64,000 nt of DNA from VXNE01 sp965217825 (GTDB lineage Bacteria; Pseudomonadota; Gammaproteobacteria; Pseudomonadales; Azotimanducaceae). The stretch spans positions 1,054,001-1,118,000 of the forward strand of contig OZ244571.1 of assembly GCA_965217825.1 (NCBI GenBank), in the 5' to 3' direction. The notes under the pieces are model-generated. The model ran no database searches, had not been told where the DNA came from, and saw only the letters and a program-made list of their open reading frames with translations. Both the position numbers and the translations under genes were made by a program. Below are positions 54,565 through 63,741 of this stretch, piece after piece (the first letter of the stretch is position 1; the number at the start of each line of letters is the position of its first letter).

Positions 54565-54801
54565 TCACGCACCCTGTCCGGCTGCGGGATAGACAACATC
54601 GGCCCGCAGGGCGTCGGCTGCGAAACTCAAGGCTGCAAGAATTCCTTCATTCGTCAGCCGGGGATGGGCTGCGAGTAGTTGCTCAATTGTCTCGCCAGCG
54701 GCGAGTTTTTCCAGAATCAGTTCAACGGTTATGCGTGTTCCCGCGACCACCGGCTTGCCCATGAGAACGGCGGGATCGGATCGAATAAGGCTGGCGTTCA
54801 C
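54565..54801 (-). CDS. DUF433 antitoxin, no visible toxin partner
   Basis: 78 residues with the DUF433 pattern: RSDPAVLMGKPVVAGTRITV, LILEKLAAGETIEQLLAAHP, LTNEGILAALSFAADALR. The family has a winged helix-turn-helix and normally precedes a DUF5615 PIN-like toxin gene. Downstream on this strand (54421-54564) I see no such toxin, so it is an orphan. The start ATG 54801 has GAGGAG 6 bases upstream. Confidence 0.8.
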   Translation of the reverse strand: MNASLIRSDPAVLMGKPVVAGTRITVELILEKLAAGETIEQLLAAHPRLTNEGILAALSFAADALRADVVYPAAGQGA

Positions 54802-54977
54802 ATTCTGCTCCTCTCTAATGTGTATTGGGGGAGTTGGCCCTGACCGGCGTCGGTGGACAGTTTATCCCAACGCACCGGCGCTCGAACCCCGCCAGGACCC
54901 CCGTTGACGCCTTCGAAATCGGCTTTTGGCCGAAGGCCAGGAAGGTGGCGCTCTGGACTCGATCCGGCTCACCTACG

Positions 54978-55520
54978 TCAGGCCAACGGCTCGGCCTCCA
55001 CCATCATAGCTACCAATACTGCCGTTTCGTCGCCCTTGTTCACCCAGGCGTGGTTGGTGCCGCGCTGAATGACCACGTCGAAGGGCTTCAGGTGAACCTC
55101 GCCTTCGTCGACCAGCATCGTCACCTCGCCCTTGAGCAGAATGATGTAGTCCACGGTCCTGGTCTTGTGCATCCCCGGGTGTCGGGACGTGTCCGGTCTC
55201 CGCGCGATCGCGGCCGCCCTTTCCTGTTCGCTCATGGCTGCCAGGCGTTCCCGCGCCTCGCGTTCACGATCCTCGGGGCTTCCATGCTCGCGTTCCGGTC
55301 TCACCTCGAAGAAACGGAATATCGTGCCGTTGGCATCGGGTTCGAGGATCCCGGGGCGCGTCGCGACGGTATCCACCAAGTCGAGATTGTCGGTGGGCAT
55401 GCTCGTGGTGCACCACATCTCGTACAGGTTGCCGCGCCGAATGCCGGGTCCGCCGTCCATGGCGATGATGGCCTTGCCCTGATCGTCATGGCCGGTGACG
55501 ACGCGTCGATACTTGGACAT
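54978..55520 (-). CDS. Cupin-domain protein
   Basis: 180 residues. The C-terminal half is a single cupin: HPGMHKTRTVDYIILLKGEV in motif 1 (H, T/E-like positions with the Asp-Tyr-Ile pattern) and PFDVVIQRGTNHAWVNKGDE in motif 2. An N-terminal region (about 1-75, VTGHDDQGKAIIAMDGG) precedes a charged helix (about 78-105). Similar proteins occur in aromatic or terpenoid degradation clusters, but no substrate can be named. The first gene of a minus-strand run that continues with nothing closer than 54801. ATG 55520. Confidence 0.8.
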   Translation of the reverse strand: MSKYRRVVTGHDDQGKAIIAMDGGPGIRRGNLYEMWCTTSMPTDNLDLVDTVATRPGILEPDANGTIFRFFEVRPEREHGSPEDREREARERLAAMSEQERAAAIARRPDTSRHPGMHKTRTVDYIILLKGEVTMLVDEGEVHLKPFDVVIQRGTNHAWVNKGDETAVLVAMMVEAEPLA

Positions 55521-55614
55521 TGTTAACCCCCTCTAGCGTTGTGAAGCCATTCACTTTAGCGCACTTTGACCGTTCAGGATCAACCTTGCCCTGGGAGGTC
55601 GAAGCCACGAGAGC

Positions 55615-57471
55615 TCAATTGGTCAGCGTGATGCGCGCCGCTTTAGCCGGGTCATACCACCATGTCTCCGGGAAGCCGGTCCGAAACTCGGCATCGATTG
55701 GCGGCCGGCCGAACTTGTCCCAATAGAGCACGCGCGGGCCCTCGATCGCGATGATCGGAATCTGGTAGAAGTTCCAGAGCAGGATGCGGTCAAGCGCCCT
55801 CTGCGCGGCGGTCAACTCTTCTCTCGAGCGCGCATTCAGCACCCGTATCACCATCGCATCGACCGCCGCGTGTTGAATCCCGGAGCGGTTGGACCCCAGC
55901 GGCACCATCGCATTCCTGGAGTGGAAGTAGGAGATGAGCTCGAGCGTCGGCGGCTGGCCGATCCCCACACCGTACAGAAGGATGTCGTAATCGAACTCTT
56001 TCATCTCGTTGATGTATTGGGCGGTTTCCAACAAGCGCACACGGGTTCTGAATCCCAGCCGGTGGAGCTGATCGACATACGGGGCGACCAGGCGCCGCTC
56101 GGCCATGGAACGGATGATGAAGGAGAGCTCAAACGGCTCGCCGCCAGCGTTTGTCAGGACGCCGTCGCGTACTGTCCAGCCCGATTCGCGCAGGAGCTCT
56201 CGCGCGCGCAGCAGAACATCGCGGTTGCGGCCGACGCCGCCCGAGCGCGCGAACCCGAACGGCTGCGTGAAAAGGCGTTCCGGTAGCTGATCACGAAAAG
56301 GCGCCAGCAGGGCGACCTCGGCTGCATCGGGCAGGCCAACTGCCGCGAAGCTCGTCTGCGAGAAATAACTCTCCGGACGCGTGTAGAAGCCCTGCGTGAT
56401 AACGCGTTCGTACCAGTCGTGGTCGAACGCGAGGGTCAGGGCTTCTCTCACTCGTACGTCTTGAAGGTTTTCCCGGCGGATGTTGATGACGAAGCAGCGA
56501 ATCAATCCAACGTAGGTGCTGAAGTTGTGCCGGCGCATCACGATCCAGCCCTTGTCCCGTGCCGGGATGTTGTAGCCGTTGTGCCAGTACCGCGGTTCCG
56601 TTTCCTGCCGGTAGTCGATCAGCCCTTTGCGAAACGCTTCCCGCGCGACCGTGGCATCGCGATAGTAGTCGTAGCGGATATGGTCGAAGTTGTGCCGTCC
56701 GCGATGAACGGCGAGGTGTCGGCCCCAATAGTCGGGCACCCGTTCGTACAGAAGGAAACTCGATGGCGCGAAATCCGCCACGCGATAGGGGCCGCTGCCG
56801 AGCGGTGGCGTCATCGCTGGTTGAGTAATGTCCCGCTCGCGCCAATAGTGCTCCGGCAGGATCGCGATCTTGCCGAGGCTGAGGACCACCCCGGCATTCG
56901 GTCCGCTGGATTTCCGCAAATGGAAAGTCAGCTCGCGATCGTTGTGCACCTCGATTGATTCGATCACCGAGTAGGCCGACTGCAGGTTGTCTCGGGTTTT
57001 GCGTGGCTGCTCGAGATTGTCGAGTAGGTAGTCGAACGTGAACACGACATCTCGCGCCGTCACCGGCTTGCCGTCGTGCCACCGCGCCTGGGGCCGAAGA
57101 CGTATGCGCACCCACGTGAAGTCATCGGCGACCATCACGGCTTCGGCGAGATTGCCGTAGAACGTGCCGAACTCGTCGTCCGCCGGGATGAAGAGCGCGT
57201 CGTAGAGGACCGGCGTCGACGGGACCATGATCCCCATTCCCGGCGCGTCCGTCCCCACACCTTCCGGGTTGAACGAGCGCCAGTTGGTGTTGCTCGCAAG
57301 CACGAGCATCCCGCCTTTGGGCGCGTCGGGATTGACGTAGTCGAGGTGGTCGAAATCAGGCGGGTATTTGAACTCGCCGAAATACGATACGCCGTGTTTG
57401 AACGTCGGCTCGGCCACGGCGAGCGCCGAGCCGAACGCAATGATCACGGCAAGCAGCCGAGACAGAACCAC
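55615..57471 (-). CDS. Family 5 extracellular solute-binding protein (YejA-like), second copy
   Basis: 618 residues. GTG 57471 (GAGGCGG upstream) gives a signal peptide (MVLSRLLAVIIAFGSALAVA). Landmarks shared with the 27699-29528 protein are YVNPDAPKGGMLV, LRPQARWHDGKPVTARDVVF, GSGPYRVADFAPSSFLLYER, YYRDATVAREAFRKGL and LYWDKFGRPP, and the C-terminus TWWYDPAKA is complete. It would bind oligopeptides or similar molecules in the periplasm for an ABC importer of the Yej type. No permease or ATPase is adjacent. The esterase gene lies 90 bases upstream on the same strand. Confidence 0.9.
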   Translation of the reverse strand: MVLSRLLAVIIAFGSALAVAEPTFKHGVSYFGEFKYPPDFDHLDYVNPDAPKGGMLVLASNTNWRSFNPEGVGTDAPGMGIMVPSTPVLYDALFIPADDEFGTFYGNLAEAVMVADDFTWVRIRLRPQARWHDGKPVTARDVVFTFDYLLDNLEQPRKTRDNLQSAYSVIESIEVHNDRELTFHLRKSSGPNAGVVLSLGKIAILPEHYWRERDITQPAMTPPLGSGPYRVADFAPSSFLLYERVPDYWGRHLAVHRGRHNFDHIRYDYYRDATVAREAFRKGLIDYRQETEPRYWHNGYNIPARDKGWIVMRRHNFSTYVGLIRCFVINIRRENLQDVRVREALTLAFDHDWYERVITQGFYTRPESYFSQTSFAAVGLPDAAEVALLAPFRDQLPERLFTQPFGFARSGGVGRNRDVLLRARELLRESGWTVRDGVLTNAGGEPFELSFIIRSMAERRLVAPYVDQLHRLGFRTRVRLLETAQYINEMKEFDYDILLYGVGIGQPPTLELISYFHSRNAMVPLGSNRSGIQHAAVDAMVIRVLNARSREELTAAQRALDRILLWNFYQIPIIAIEGPRVLYWDKFGRPPIDAEFRTGFPETWWYDPAKAARITLTN

Positions 57472-57560
57472 TACCGCCTCGAGCCTGGTAGAAACCGGCG
57501 CCGCAGCGAGTTACCCACTAAGGCGCCGCAAGCGCTAGCGCAGTCAGATACGACCCGGAC

Positions 57561-59111
57561 TCACTGTCTTTCCGGCCCGAAGGGCAGACTCGTGCCGTGG
57601 GCGGCCCACAGCACGCGCTCCTCGTCGAACGGTGCGCTCGCGACCTCCACCGGATGGCCGAAGATCGCGGTCGAGCGCGTTTGCGTGTCGTAGGCGACCC
57701 AGTCGGCGAGCGCTTCGGTGCGCGGGTTGCCGGTTCTGGCAAGGTTGACCACCGCGTCCTGCAGATGCGCCGAGAGCGTATCGGCGGCCTCGCCCCGGCC
57801 GAAGAACTCGGCACTCTCATCGCTGTAGTCGTGGGTGCCGAACAGGAAGCCGATGAAGATCGCATGCGACGCTCTGAGAATGCCGCCGTCCCAAGGCGAT
57901 TCCGCCGTGACCACGTACTGATAGGCCGGCTGGCCGCGCGCGGCCATGGCCTCGGCCAGCGCGATCGCCGGCATGCGCATCTTGCGACCTGTCTCGATCG
58001 CCGCCAGTATCGAAACCGGGTTGCTCGGATGGCCCCGGTCGTTGAGAATCTGACGGTAACCATCGATGACGGCTTGCGCATCCTCGACGTTTTTCGAAAC
58101 CTCGGCTAACAAACCGGCTTCGTCGAGGCCCGCAAGCGCTGGACTGCGAACCGTGAACAGCCGCCATTCGTCGCGTTGCGTGCCGACCAGGATCGGAATG
58201 CCGTCCGCCGCGCCGCCTTTGATCGCATCGAGGGGGAACTCCGGGAGATTGGTGCCGTCGATGACCGGCTGAAAGCTCATGCCGCCGCCCGGCAGCCTGA
58301 ACCCCATGGCGCGGTCCAATAGCTCCTGGGGGTGGAGCGCGATGAGCTTGTCGATGTCGTCGGTCCCGGACAGGCCGAGCCTTCCCAGTATGCCCTCGCC
58401 GACGGCCTCCGCCCGATCGAGCGTGGTCGCGGTGCTCGCGGCGCCGCTGATCGGCATCGCCCGATGAAAGAGTCCCCGCGCCGGCGCGAGGGCCAGCAGC
58501 GCGCCGACACTCATGGCGCCGGCCGACTCGCCGAGGACGCTGACGTTGCCCGGATCCCCGCCGAAGACCGAGATGTTGTCGCGGATCCATTTGAGCGCCT
58601 CGACCTGGTCCAGCAGCCCTTCGTTGCCGGTCGACGGAATGCGTCCGCCTGTGGCCCCGTTCAGGTTGAGAAAGCCCAGCGGGCCGATCCGATAGTTGAT
58701 CGTGACCACAACGACGTCGCCGCGGCGCGACAGTATCTCGCCGTCGTACACCGGCGTACCGCCCGTGCCGCCCGAGAAACCGCCGCCGTGGATCCACACC
58801 ACCACCGGGCGCTTGGCGTCGTCGAGGCCGCCCGTCCAGACGTTCAACACCAGGCAGTCTTCGTCACGTTTCTCCGCGTTGGCGGCGTTGAACACGAATT
58901 TCAGCGGACCTTCGCCACCGGATGCCGCCTGCCACGCCTGCTTGCCCCAATCGCTTGCGTCACGCACGCCGGACCAGGGCTCGGGCGGTTCCGGCGCGCG
59001 CCAACGCCGTTCACCCACCGGAGGCGCGGCGAACGGAATGCCCCTGAAACCGTGAACACCGTTGTTGCTGGTGCCTTCTACCTTGCCGTAGCGCGTCTCG
59101 ACGATAGCCAT
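57561..59111 (-). CDS. Type B carboxylesterase/lipase
   Basis: 516 residues, the usual length. The oxyanion-hole segment HGGGF is at 108-112 and the nucleophile elbow GESAG with Ser196. FRGIPFAAPPVGERRWRAP and EDCLVLNVW are typical of the family. A histidine in GTHDYSDE (about 425) is a candidate for the catalytic triad. No signal peptide is seen, so the enzyme is probably cytoplasmic, unlike the lipoprotein pseudogene at 38025. It hydrolyses carboxylic esters; the substrate is unknown. ATG 59111; 59112-59305 separates it from the divergent isomerase gene. Confidence 0.9.
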   Translation of the reverse strand: MAIVETRYGKVEGTSNNGVHGFRGIPFAAPPVGERRWRAPEPPEPWSGVRDASDWGKQAWQAASGGEGPLKFVFNAANAEKRDEDCLVLNVWTGGLDDAKRPVVVWIHGGGFSGGTGGTPVYDGEILSRRGDVVVVTINYRIGPLGFLNLNGATGGRIPSTGNEGLLDQVEALKWIRDNISVFGGDPGNVSVLGESAGAMSVGALLALAPARGLFHRAMPISGAASTATTLDRAEAVGEGILGRLGLSGTDDIDKLIALHPQELLDRAMGFRLPGGGMSFQPVIDGTNLPEFPLDAIKGGAADGIPILVGTQRDEWRLFTVRSPALAGLDEAGLLAEVSKNVEDAQAVIDGYRQILNDRGHPSNPVSILAAIETGRKMRMPAIALAEAMAARGQPAYQYVVTAESPWDGGILRASHAIFIGFLFGTHDYSDESAEFFGRGEAADTLSAHLQDAVVNLARTGNPRTEALADWVAYDTQTRSTAIFGHPVEVASAPFDEERVLWAAHGTSLPFGPERQ

Positions 59112-59305
59112 GTTGTCCTCACCCTTTGATCTCTTAAGCGGTTAAGTTTGGGTGCGACTGCAAAAGAGCGCAAGCGCGGAGCGTCTGGACGGTTCCTGAT
59201 AGCCACCGACCCGAATGGGCGGTACCCTCCTGCTCGTGCTTGGGCGGGGGCAAAACACGGCGCCCGTCAGGGCGACGGATTTAGTGGCGCTAGGAGATAC
59301 GGACC

Positions 59306-60151
59306 ATGAGACTGGGTGGACCCACTTTCAACATAGACATCGAACCGCAGGCGCTGGTGACGTATCACCAGGAAAATGGTTTCTCGGCAGCTTTCATGCC
59401 GTATATCGATGACAAGGTCAAACGTGACGAAATCTGTGCCGCGTACGCAGAAGCGAACATCGTCCCCGCAGAGCTTGGCGCTTATCGCCTGAACTTTCTG
59501 GACACGGATGCGGCTCGCCGGCAGGAGTACCTGGATGAACTCTGCCGTCGGCTGGAGTACGCCGACGAGGCCGGAATCCGTTGCTGCGTGAGCCACGGCG
59601 GTTCGTATGAGACCGGCGGTTGGGGTACGCCCAATCCCGACAACTTGAGCGAAAGAGCCTTTGCGGACACGGTAACGGTTGTTCAGACGATTGTGGATCG
59701 GGTGCAACCCACGCGAACGAAGTTCACCCTGGAACCGGAAAGATACCTGCTTCCGGATGAACCCGATGTCTACCTGAGACTGATCGAAGCCATTGATCGC
59801 CCCGGCTTCGGTGTCCACCTGGATCCGGTCAACATCATCTCAAGTCCAAAGCTCTTCTATGACAGTGGCGCGTTGCTGAAAGACTGTTTCGACAAACTTG
59901 GTCCGCATGTCCTGAGTTGCCACACCAAGGATGTGATCACGGTCGACCGGTATCCCCATCACCTCATCGAGACGTACACGGGCAACGGCATGCTGGACCA
60001 CGACGTCTATCTCACTGAACTGGCCCGACTGGATGAGGATGTGACGTTGATGATCGAACATCTGACCGCGGAACAACTGCCGAAAGCGCGCGACTTCCTG
60101 TTCGAACGAGCCGAAGCAATGGGTCTGGCTTTCGTCAGGCCGGCGGGGTGA
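59306..60151 (+). CDS. Sugar phosphate isomerase/epimerase-like TIM barrel
   Basis: 281 residues of the AP-endonuclease-2/xylose-isomerase-like superfamily. Likely metal ligands are E143 (TLEPER), D173 (HLDPVN), H206 (SCHTKD) and E251 (MIEHL), with H97 (CVSHGG) near the centre. AGGAGA lies 8 bases upstream of ATG 59306. The substrate cannot be inferred. A broken paralogue is at 34864. It stands alone on the plus strand between the divergent esterase and the convergent Nramp-like gene. Confidence 0.88.
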   Translation: MRLGGPTFNIDIEPQALVTYHQENGFSAAFMPYIDDKVKRDEICAAYAEANIVPAELGAYRLNFLDTDAARRQEYLDELCRRLEYADEAGIRCCVSHGGSYETGGWGTPNPDNLSERAFADTVTVVQTIVDRVQPTRTKFTLEPERYLLPDEPDVYLRLIEAIDRPGFGVHLDPVNIISSPKLFYDSGALLKDCFDKLGPHVLSCHTKDVITVDRYPHHLIETYTGNGMLDHDVYLTELARLDEDVTLMIEHLTAEQLPKARDFLFERAEAMGLAFVRPAG

Positions 60152-60213
60152 TTGAGAGACTCCGACGTGCCTGATCCGGCTCGGGCGGGGTAAGTGCCAG
60201 GTGGACTGGACGC

Positions 60214-61677
60214 TTATCGCGCCAGGATCTCCACCACCTTGCCGTAGATGGTGTAGCCCGCAAACCCGATGTACATGGCGGACGCAAGCACCATGAATAC
60301 GATGTTGATCCATCCGGGGCGCGCCGACTTCGGCAGGTAGGTGAGATTCATGTACAGGATCACCGGCACGTAGATCGCCATGACGAATCCGCTCATGAGC
60401 GCGGCGATGAAGAGGAAGTCGAGCCCGGCGATGTCGTACCTGCCGAAGAACCACACGCTGAAGACGCCGATAACCATGGTCGTGCCGACCAGGACCAGGT
60501 ACCACTGTTCAAGCTTCAACCACCGCCCGAACTTGAAGTTGGTGTGCAGAAGGTCGGAAAAAATACGGCTGCCGCCATCGACGCCCGCGAGCTGGGTGCT
60601 GAACAGGGCGGCCATTCCGACGATCAGAAACAGGTAGCGGCCGAAGGTGCCCATGCTCTGTTCGAGAATGGATGCGAGATCCCACACCAGGCTGCCCCGG
60701 TCGGGCACGAGGCCGATCGGATGCAGGACGGCGAGGGCGCCGAAGATGAACAGAAACATCGTGACGCTGCCGAGAATCCAGAAGAACAGCGTCTGGTCAA
60801 CCACGACGTAGCGAAACCAGTCCTTGAAGCGCCGCCGGTTGTCCGGGGTCTCCGCATAGATATAGCCGGTGTCCATTTCCTTGATCTCGTGCTTGTGCGC
60901 AGGACTCATGAGCGACGGCATGCGCGCGCCCATGCCGATGTCCTTCTCGCGAAGGTAGTAGGCGTAATACAGATTGCCGAGTCCGCCCGCGCCGGCGAAC
61001 ACCACGGCGCCGAAAAAGCGGTTGAAGGTCAGTTGATCGCGGACCGACCCGTCGTCGGCCAGGATATTGACAGGGAAGTCCGGAAAGCTGAAGACGTTGA
61101 CGACACCGTCCCACATCGCCATGAAAATCTCGGCTGATCCGATCTCCCACACCAGATAGATGAGACCGGCGACGATGACGACGATCAGTCCCATGACGCA
61201 GCGTTCTACGGCCGTGTAGATCACCTTGGGCCCGAACAGAATTGCTGCGACCAATGCAAATACTATGGCGGTCCAGAGCCAGGGCGGGCTGTCGTGCTGT
61301 GGCCCGAAAATGAGATCCCGCAGCGCAATGCCGGTTTCGCGCGCCCATCCGGGCAGGAATTTGCCCACGAAGATCACGAATACGAACACGTACACCAGGA
61401 GCTTGATGACCCGCGCCATGCCCGTGAAAGGACTCTCGCCGGTGACGATGGTCCATCGGCCAATCTCGATGTTGACCCACAGTTGAAGGAAGATGCCGAT
61501 GGCGGCCGCCCAGAGTAGCTGCGCGCCGACCACGGATGTGATCCAGGGCCACATGATCAGTTCGCCGGAACCGATTGCGAGTCCGGCCAACACCACGCCC
61601 GGGCCGATCATCCTGAGGATCGGCTTTTTGCGCTCCGGTAGTTCCGCTTCCTGAAGCGGTTGGATCGGGATCGGCAT
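60214..61677 (-). CDS. Nramp-like membrane transporter
   Basis: 487 residues from ATG 61677 (MPIPIQPLQEAELPER); the frame is open further upstream but without membrane-protein character. About 11 transmembrane segments are visible, starting with ILRMIGPGVVLAGLAIGSGE and WPWITSVVGAQLLWAAAIGI. The fold matches the Nramp/COG1914 family, which moves divalent metals with protons, but the metal-binding DPGN of TM1 reads GPGVVLAGLAIGSGE here and the TM6 MPH motif is not seen. It may therefore carry another substrate. It is convergent with the isomerase gene and divergent from the LLM gene. Confidence 0.82.
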   Translation of the reverse strand: MPIPIQPLQEAELPERKKPILRMIGPGVVLAGLAIGSGELIMWPWITSVVGAQLLWAAAIGIFLQLWVNIEIGRWTIVTGESPFTGMARVIKLLVYVFVFVIFVGKFLPGWARETGIALRDLIFGPQHDSPPWLWTAIVFALVAAILFGPKVIYTAVERCVMGLIVVIVAGLIYLVWEIGSAEIFMAMWDGVVNVFSFPDFPVNILADDGSVRDQLTFNRFFGAVVFAGAGGLGNLYYAYYLREKDIGMGARMPSLMSPAHKHEIKEMDTGYIYAETPDNRRRFKDWFRYVVVDQTLFFWILGSVTMFLFIFGALAVLHPIGLVPDRGSLVWDLASILEQSMGTFGRYLFLIVGMAALFSTQLAGVDGGSRIFSDLLHTNFKFGRWLKLEQWYLVLVGTTMVIGVFSVWFFGRYDIAGLDFLFIAALMSGFVMAIYVPVILYMNLTYLPKSARPGWINIVFMVLASAMYIGFAGYTIYGKVVEILAR

Positions 61678-61901
61678 GTTTGTCGCTTTTGTCGACTGGT
61701 GGCCAAGCTCGGTGGCGCCAACAAGCGTAGCCGATAAGCTATGGTGAATCAGTTGTACGCAAGTGGGGGAGCACGAGGGAGCAGTGTTCGAGGCGTTCGC
61801 CGCGGCCTCGAAACGCAGGGATGTTTGACGGGGTGGAGTACCCTTCCTTGACTGCCGGAGGGCGCTGCGAGACCCTGACCCTGGGGGAAAGGAGAGTTCG
61901 T

Positions 61902-62978
61902 ATGGACATTGGCTTTTTGACTTTTTGGGGTGCGAAGGCGGGCGAGTCGCTAGCGGAGGGCTACGCCCGCGACCTGAACAAGATCGTCGCCGCAGACGAG
62001 ATGGGATGGGATACGGTGTGGGCCGGGGGCACTCCGCTGGGGGGATCCAATCCGCTGCTGATGTCGTGCGGGGTTGCCGCACGCACGCGCCGGATCAGGA
62101 TCGGGACGGCCGTGCACCTTCCTCACCTCCGAGCTCCGGAGGAAGAATTCACGACCGATGTCCCCGAAGGCGCGTCGAAGATAGACAGAAGGGGGGATAG
62201 CGCAGACCGATATCGGTATGTCCTTGAACACCTGCCGGCGGCGGACCCCATCCAGGTCGCCGAGCAGATCGCCATCGTCGACCAGGTCAGCGACGGGCGC
62301 TTCATCTACGGCGCGGGGGGCAATACGATCGGCGATCCGCGGCGCCAGAGGCAGTTTATGGAGTACTTGGAAGTGATGAGGCAGGCCTGGACGGAGGACG
62401 AGTTTTCCGGATACCACGGCGAATTCTACGATTACCCGCAGCTACTCCCGGTTGGGCGCGTCAGCCCCAGGCCCGTGCAGAAGCCCCATCCGCAGATTGT
62501 GCTGCCTATCGACAGCCAGCAGAGCTTCGTGACCATGGGCAGAAACGGCTATTGCATCGCCATTGGCGGCGGCAGCTCGCACAACGAGCGCGGGGACGCG
62601 GTGTTGAGGCAGGACGTCAAGAACTATCGGCAGGCGTGGAGGGACGCCGGCCACGCCGGAGATCCGAAGGTGGTGATCCGAATAAGCGCCCATGTGGGGG
62701 CAACGCGGGCGGCGACCAACCGCGCCCTGGAAGCCGCCGACAAGATGCACGCGGAACACGCCGCGAGGACGGGACGCACCCGCAGCGCGGAGGCACCCGA
62801 GCGCGGATCCAACCTGTATGGAACACCGGCGGAGGTGGTGGATCGTATTCACGAACTGCACGAAGACTTTGGCGCCGACGAAATCATGTGCATGATGATG
62901 GACTACGTGCTCTCGCGCGAAGACGTAATCCGGACCATGCGACTCGTGGCCGACGAGGTAATCCCCAAGGTCAAGTGA
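61902..62978 (+). CDS. LLM-class flavin-dependent oxidoreductase
   Basis: 358 residues of the luciferase-like monooxygenase superfamily, which use reduced flavin or F420. ATG 61902 has GGAGAG 5 bases upstream, better than ATG 61821. Typical features are MDIGFLTFWGAKAG, RTRRIRIGTAVHLPHLRAP, DPIQVAEQIAIVDQVSDGRF, GNTIGDPRRQRQFMEYLEVM, RPVQKPHPQI and a C-terminal YGTPAEVVDRIHEL. The substrate is unknown. A MITE-like repeat follows 12 bases after the stop. Confidence 0.9.
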   Translation: MDIGFLTFWGAKAGESLAEGYARDLNKIVAADEMGWDTVWAGGTPLGGSNPLLMSCGVAARTRRIRIGTAVHLPHLRAPEEEFTTDVPEGASKIDRRGDSADRYRYVLEHLPAADPIQVAEQIAIVDQVSDGRFIYGAGGNTIGDPRRQRQFMEYLEVMRQAWTEDEFSGYHGEFYDYPQLLPVGRVSPRPVQKPHPQIVLPIDSQQSFVTMGRNGYCIAIGGGSSHNERGDAVLRQDVKNYRQAWRDAGHAGDPKVVIRISAHVGATRAATNRALEAADKMHAEHAARTGRTRSAEAPERGSNLYGTPAEVVDRIHELHEDFGADEIMCMMMDYVLSREDVIRTMRLVADEVIPKVK

Positions 62979-62990
62979 GACCGACTTGCT

Positions 62991-63157
62991 CTAGTGCTCT
63001 GTCGAGCCCAAATCTACGGGTATCTGCGGGTCTTTTCGGCCCCTGGCTTCGTTGCTCCTCCTGGTGTGGGGCCTGCCACACCGCGTCGTCGCGCCTTGCC
63101 AGGAACCAAAAATCCCTCGCAGCTACACTCGCATCTTTGGGCTCGACAGAGCACGAG
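62991..63157. mobile_element. 167-bp MITE-like inverted-repeat element
   Basis: CTAGTGCTCTGTCGAGCCCA (62991 onward) is repeated in inverted form at 63136-63157 with one difference (CTCG for CTAG), and weaker symmetry continues inward to about 40 bp. There is no gene inside. Its ends differ from those of the 27456-27724 element, so it belongs to another family. Confidence 0.6.
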
Positions 63158-63215
63158 GCCGACAAGTCTCCGTGAATCAGTTGATGTTTGTTGGGATCGT
63201 AGACCTGCCCCGTAT

Positions 63216-63261
63216 TTGACAATTTAAGTGCCATAGCAAATAGTTAGCTTGCTAACTATTT
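63216..63261 (+). promoter_or_regulatory. Promoter and MarR operator
   Basis: TTGACA (63216-63221) and AATAGT (63239-63244) are 17 bases apart. The perfect inverted repeat AAATAGTTAG (63238-63247) and CTAACTATTT (63252-63261), with a 4-base centre, covers the -10 element. The arrangement predicts autorepression by the MarR protein whose gene starts at 63274. Confidence 0.7.
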
Positions 63262-63273
63262 ATTGGGCTGCTC

Positions 63274-63741
63274 GTGGCCGAACCGCATCGATCACGTTCC
63301 ATTGCAGATTCTGACCTGCCGATCGACTTCATCTTGGCTCGCGCATCAGCGATGTGGCGATACCACCTGGAGTCGGAGCTGCGTCCCCGGGGGTTGACTT
63401 ACTCGACCTGGCGGACCCTGGCTTTCATGCAACGCGACGGCGACGGCATGGTGCAGAAGGAACTGGCGCAGTTCATGGGGGTAGAGGCGCCCACGCTGGT
63501 ACGTCTGCTCGACCGCCTGGCGGCGGAGGGCTTCGTCGTGCGTCGACCCTTCCCCGGCGACAGGCGCGCCAACACCGTGCACCTGTCCACCCGCGCCCAC
63601 GAGGTTCTGCAGAATCTCAACGAGGTCGCCGCTACGCTTCGTGGGCGGCTGCTGGAAGGCATTCCGGCAGATCGGCTGGCGGACTGTCGCAAGGCACTCG
63701 AAACCATCATCGCGAAGGCGAGGGATGTCCGAACCGATTAG
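63274..63741 (+). CDS. MarR-family repressor
   Basis: 155 residues with a MarR winged helix: LPIDFILARASAMWRYHLES, then LTYSTWRTLAFMQRDGDGMV, recognition region KELAQFMGVEAPTLVRLLDRLAAEGFV and wing RRPFPGDRRANTVHLS. It starts at GTG 63274, right after a palindromic operator. Its last codons overlap the start of a HlyD-family gene (ATG 63725), so it probably represses an EmrAB-type efflux operon and is relieved by a small molecule. Confidence 0.92.
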   Translation: MAEPHRSRSIADSDLPIDFILARASAMWRYHLESELRPRGLTYSTWRTLAFMQRDGDGMVQKELAQFMGVEAPTLVRLLDRLAAEGFVVRRPFPGDRRANTVHLSTRAHEVLQNLNEVAATLRGRLLEGIPADRLADCRKALETIIAKARDVRTD

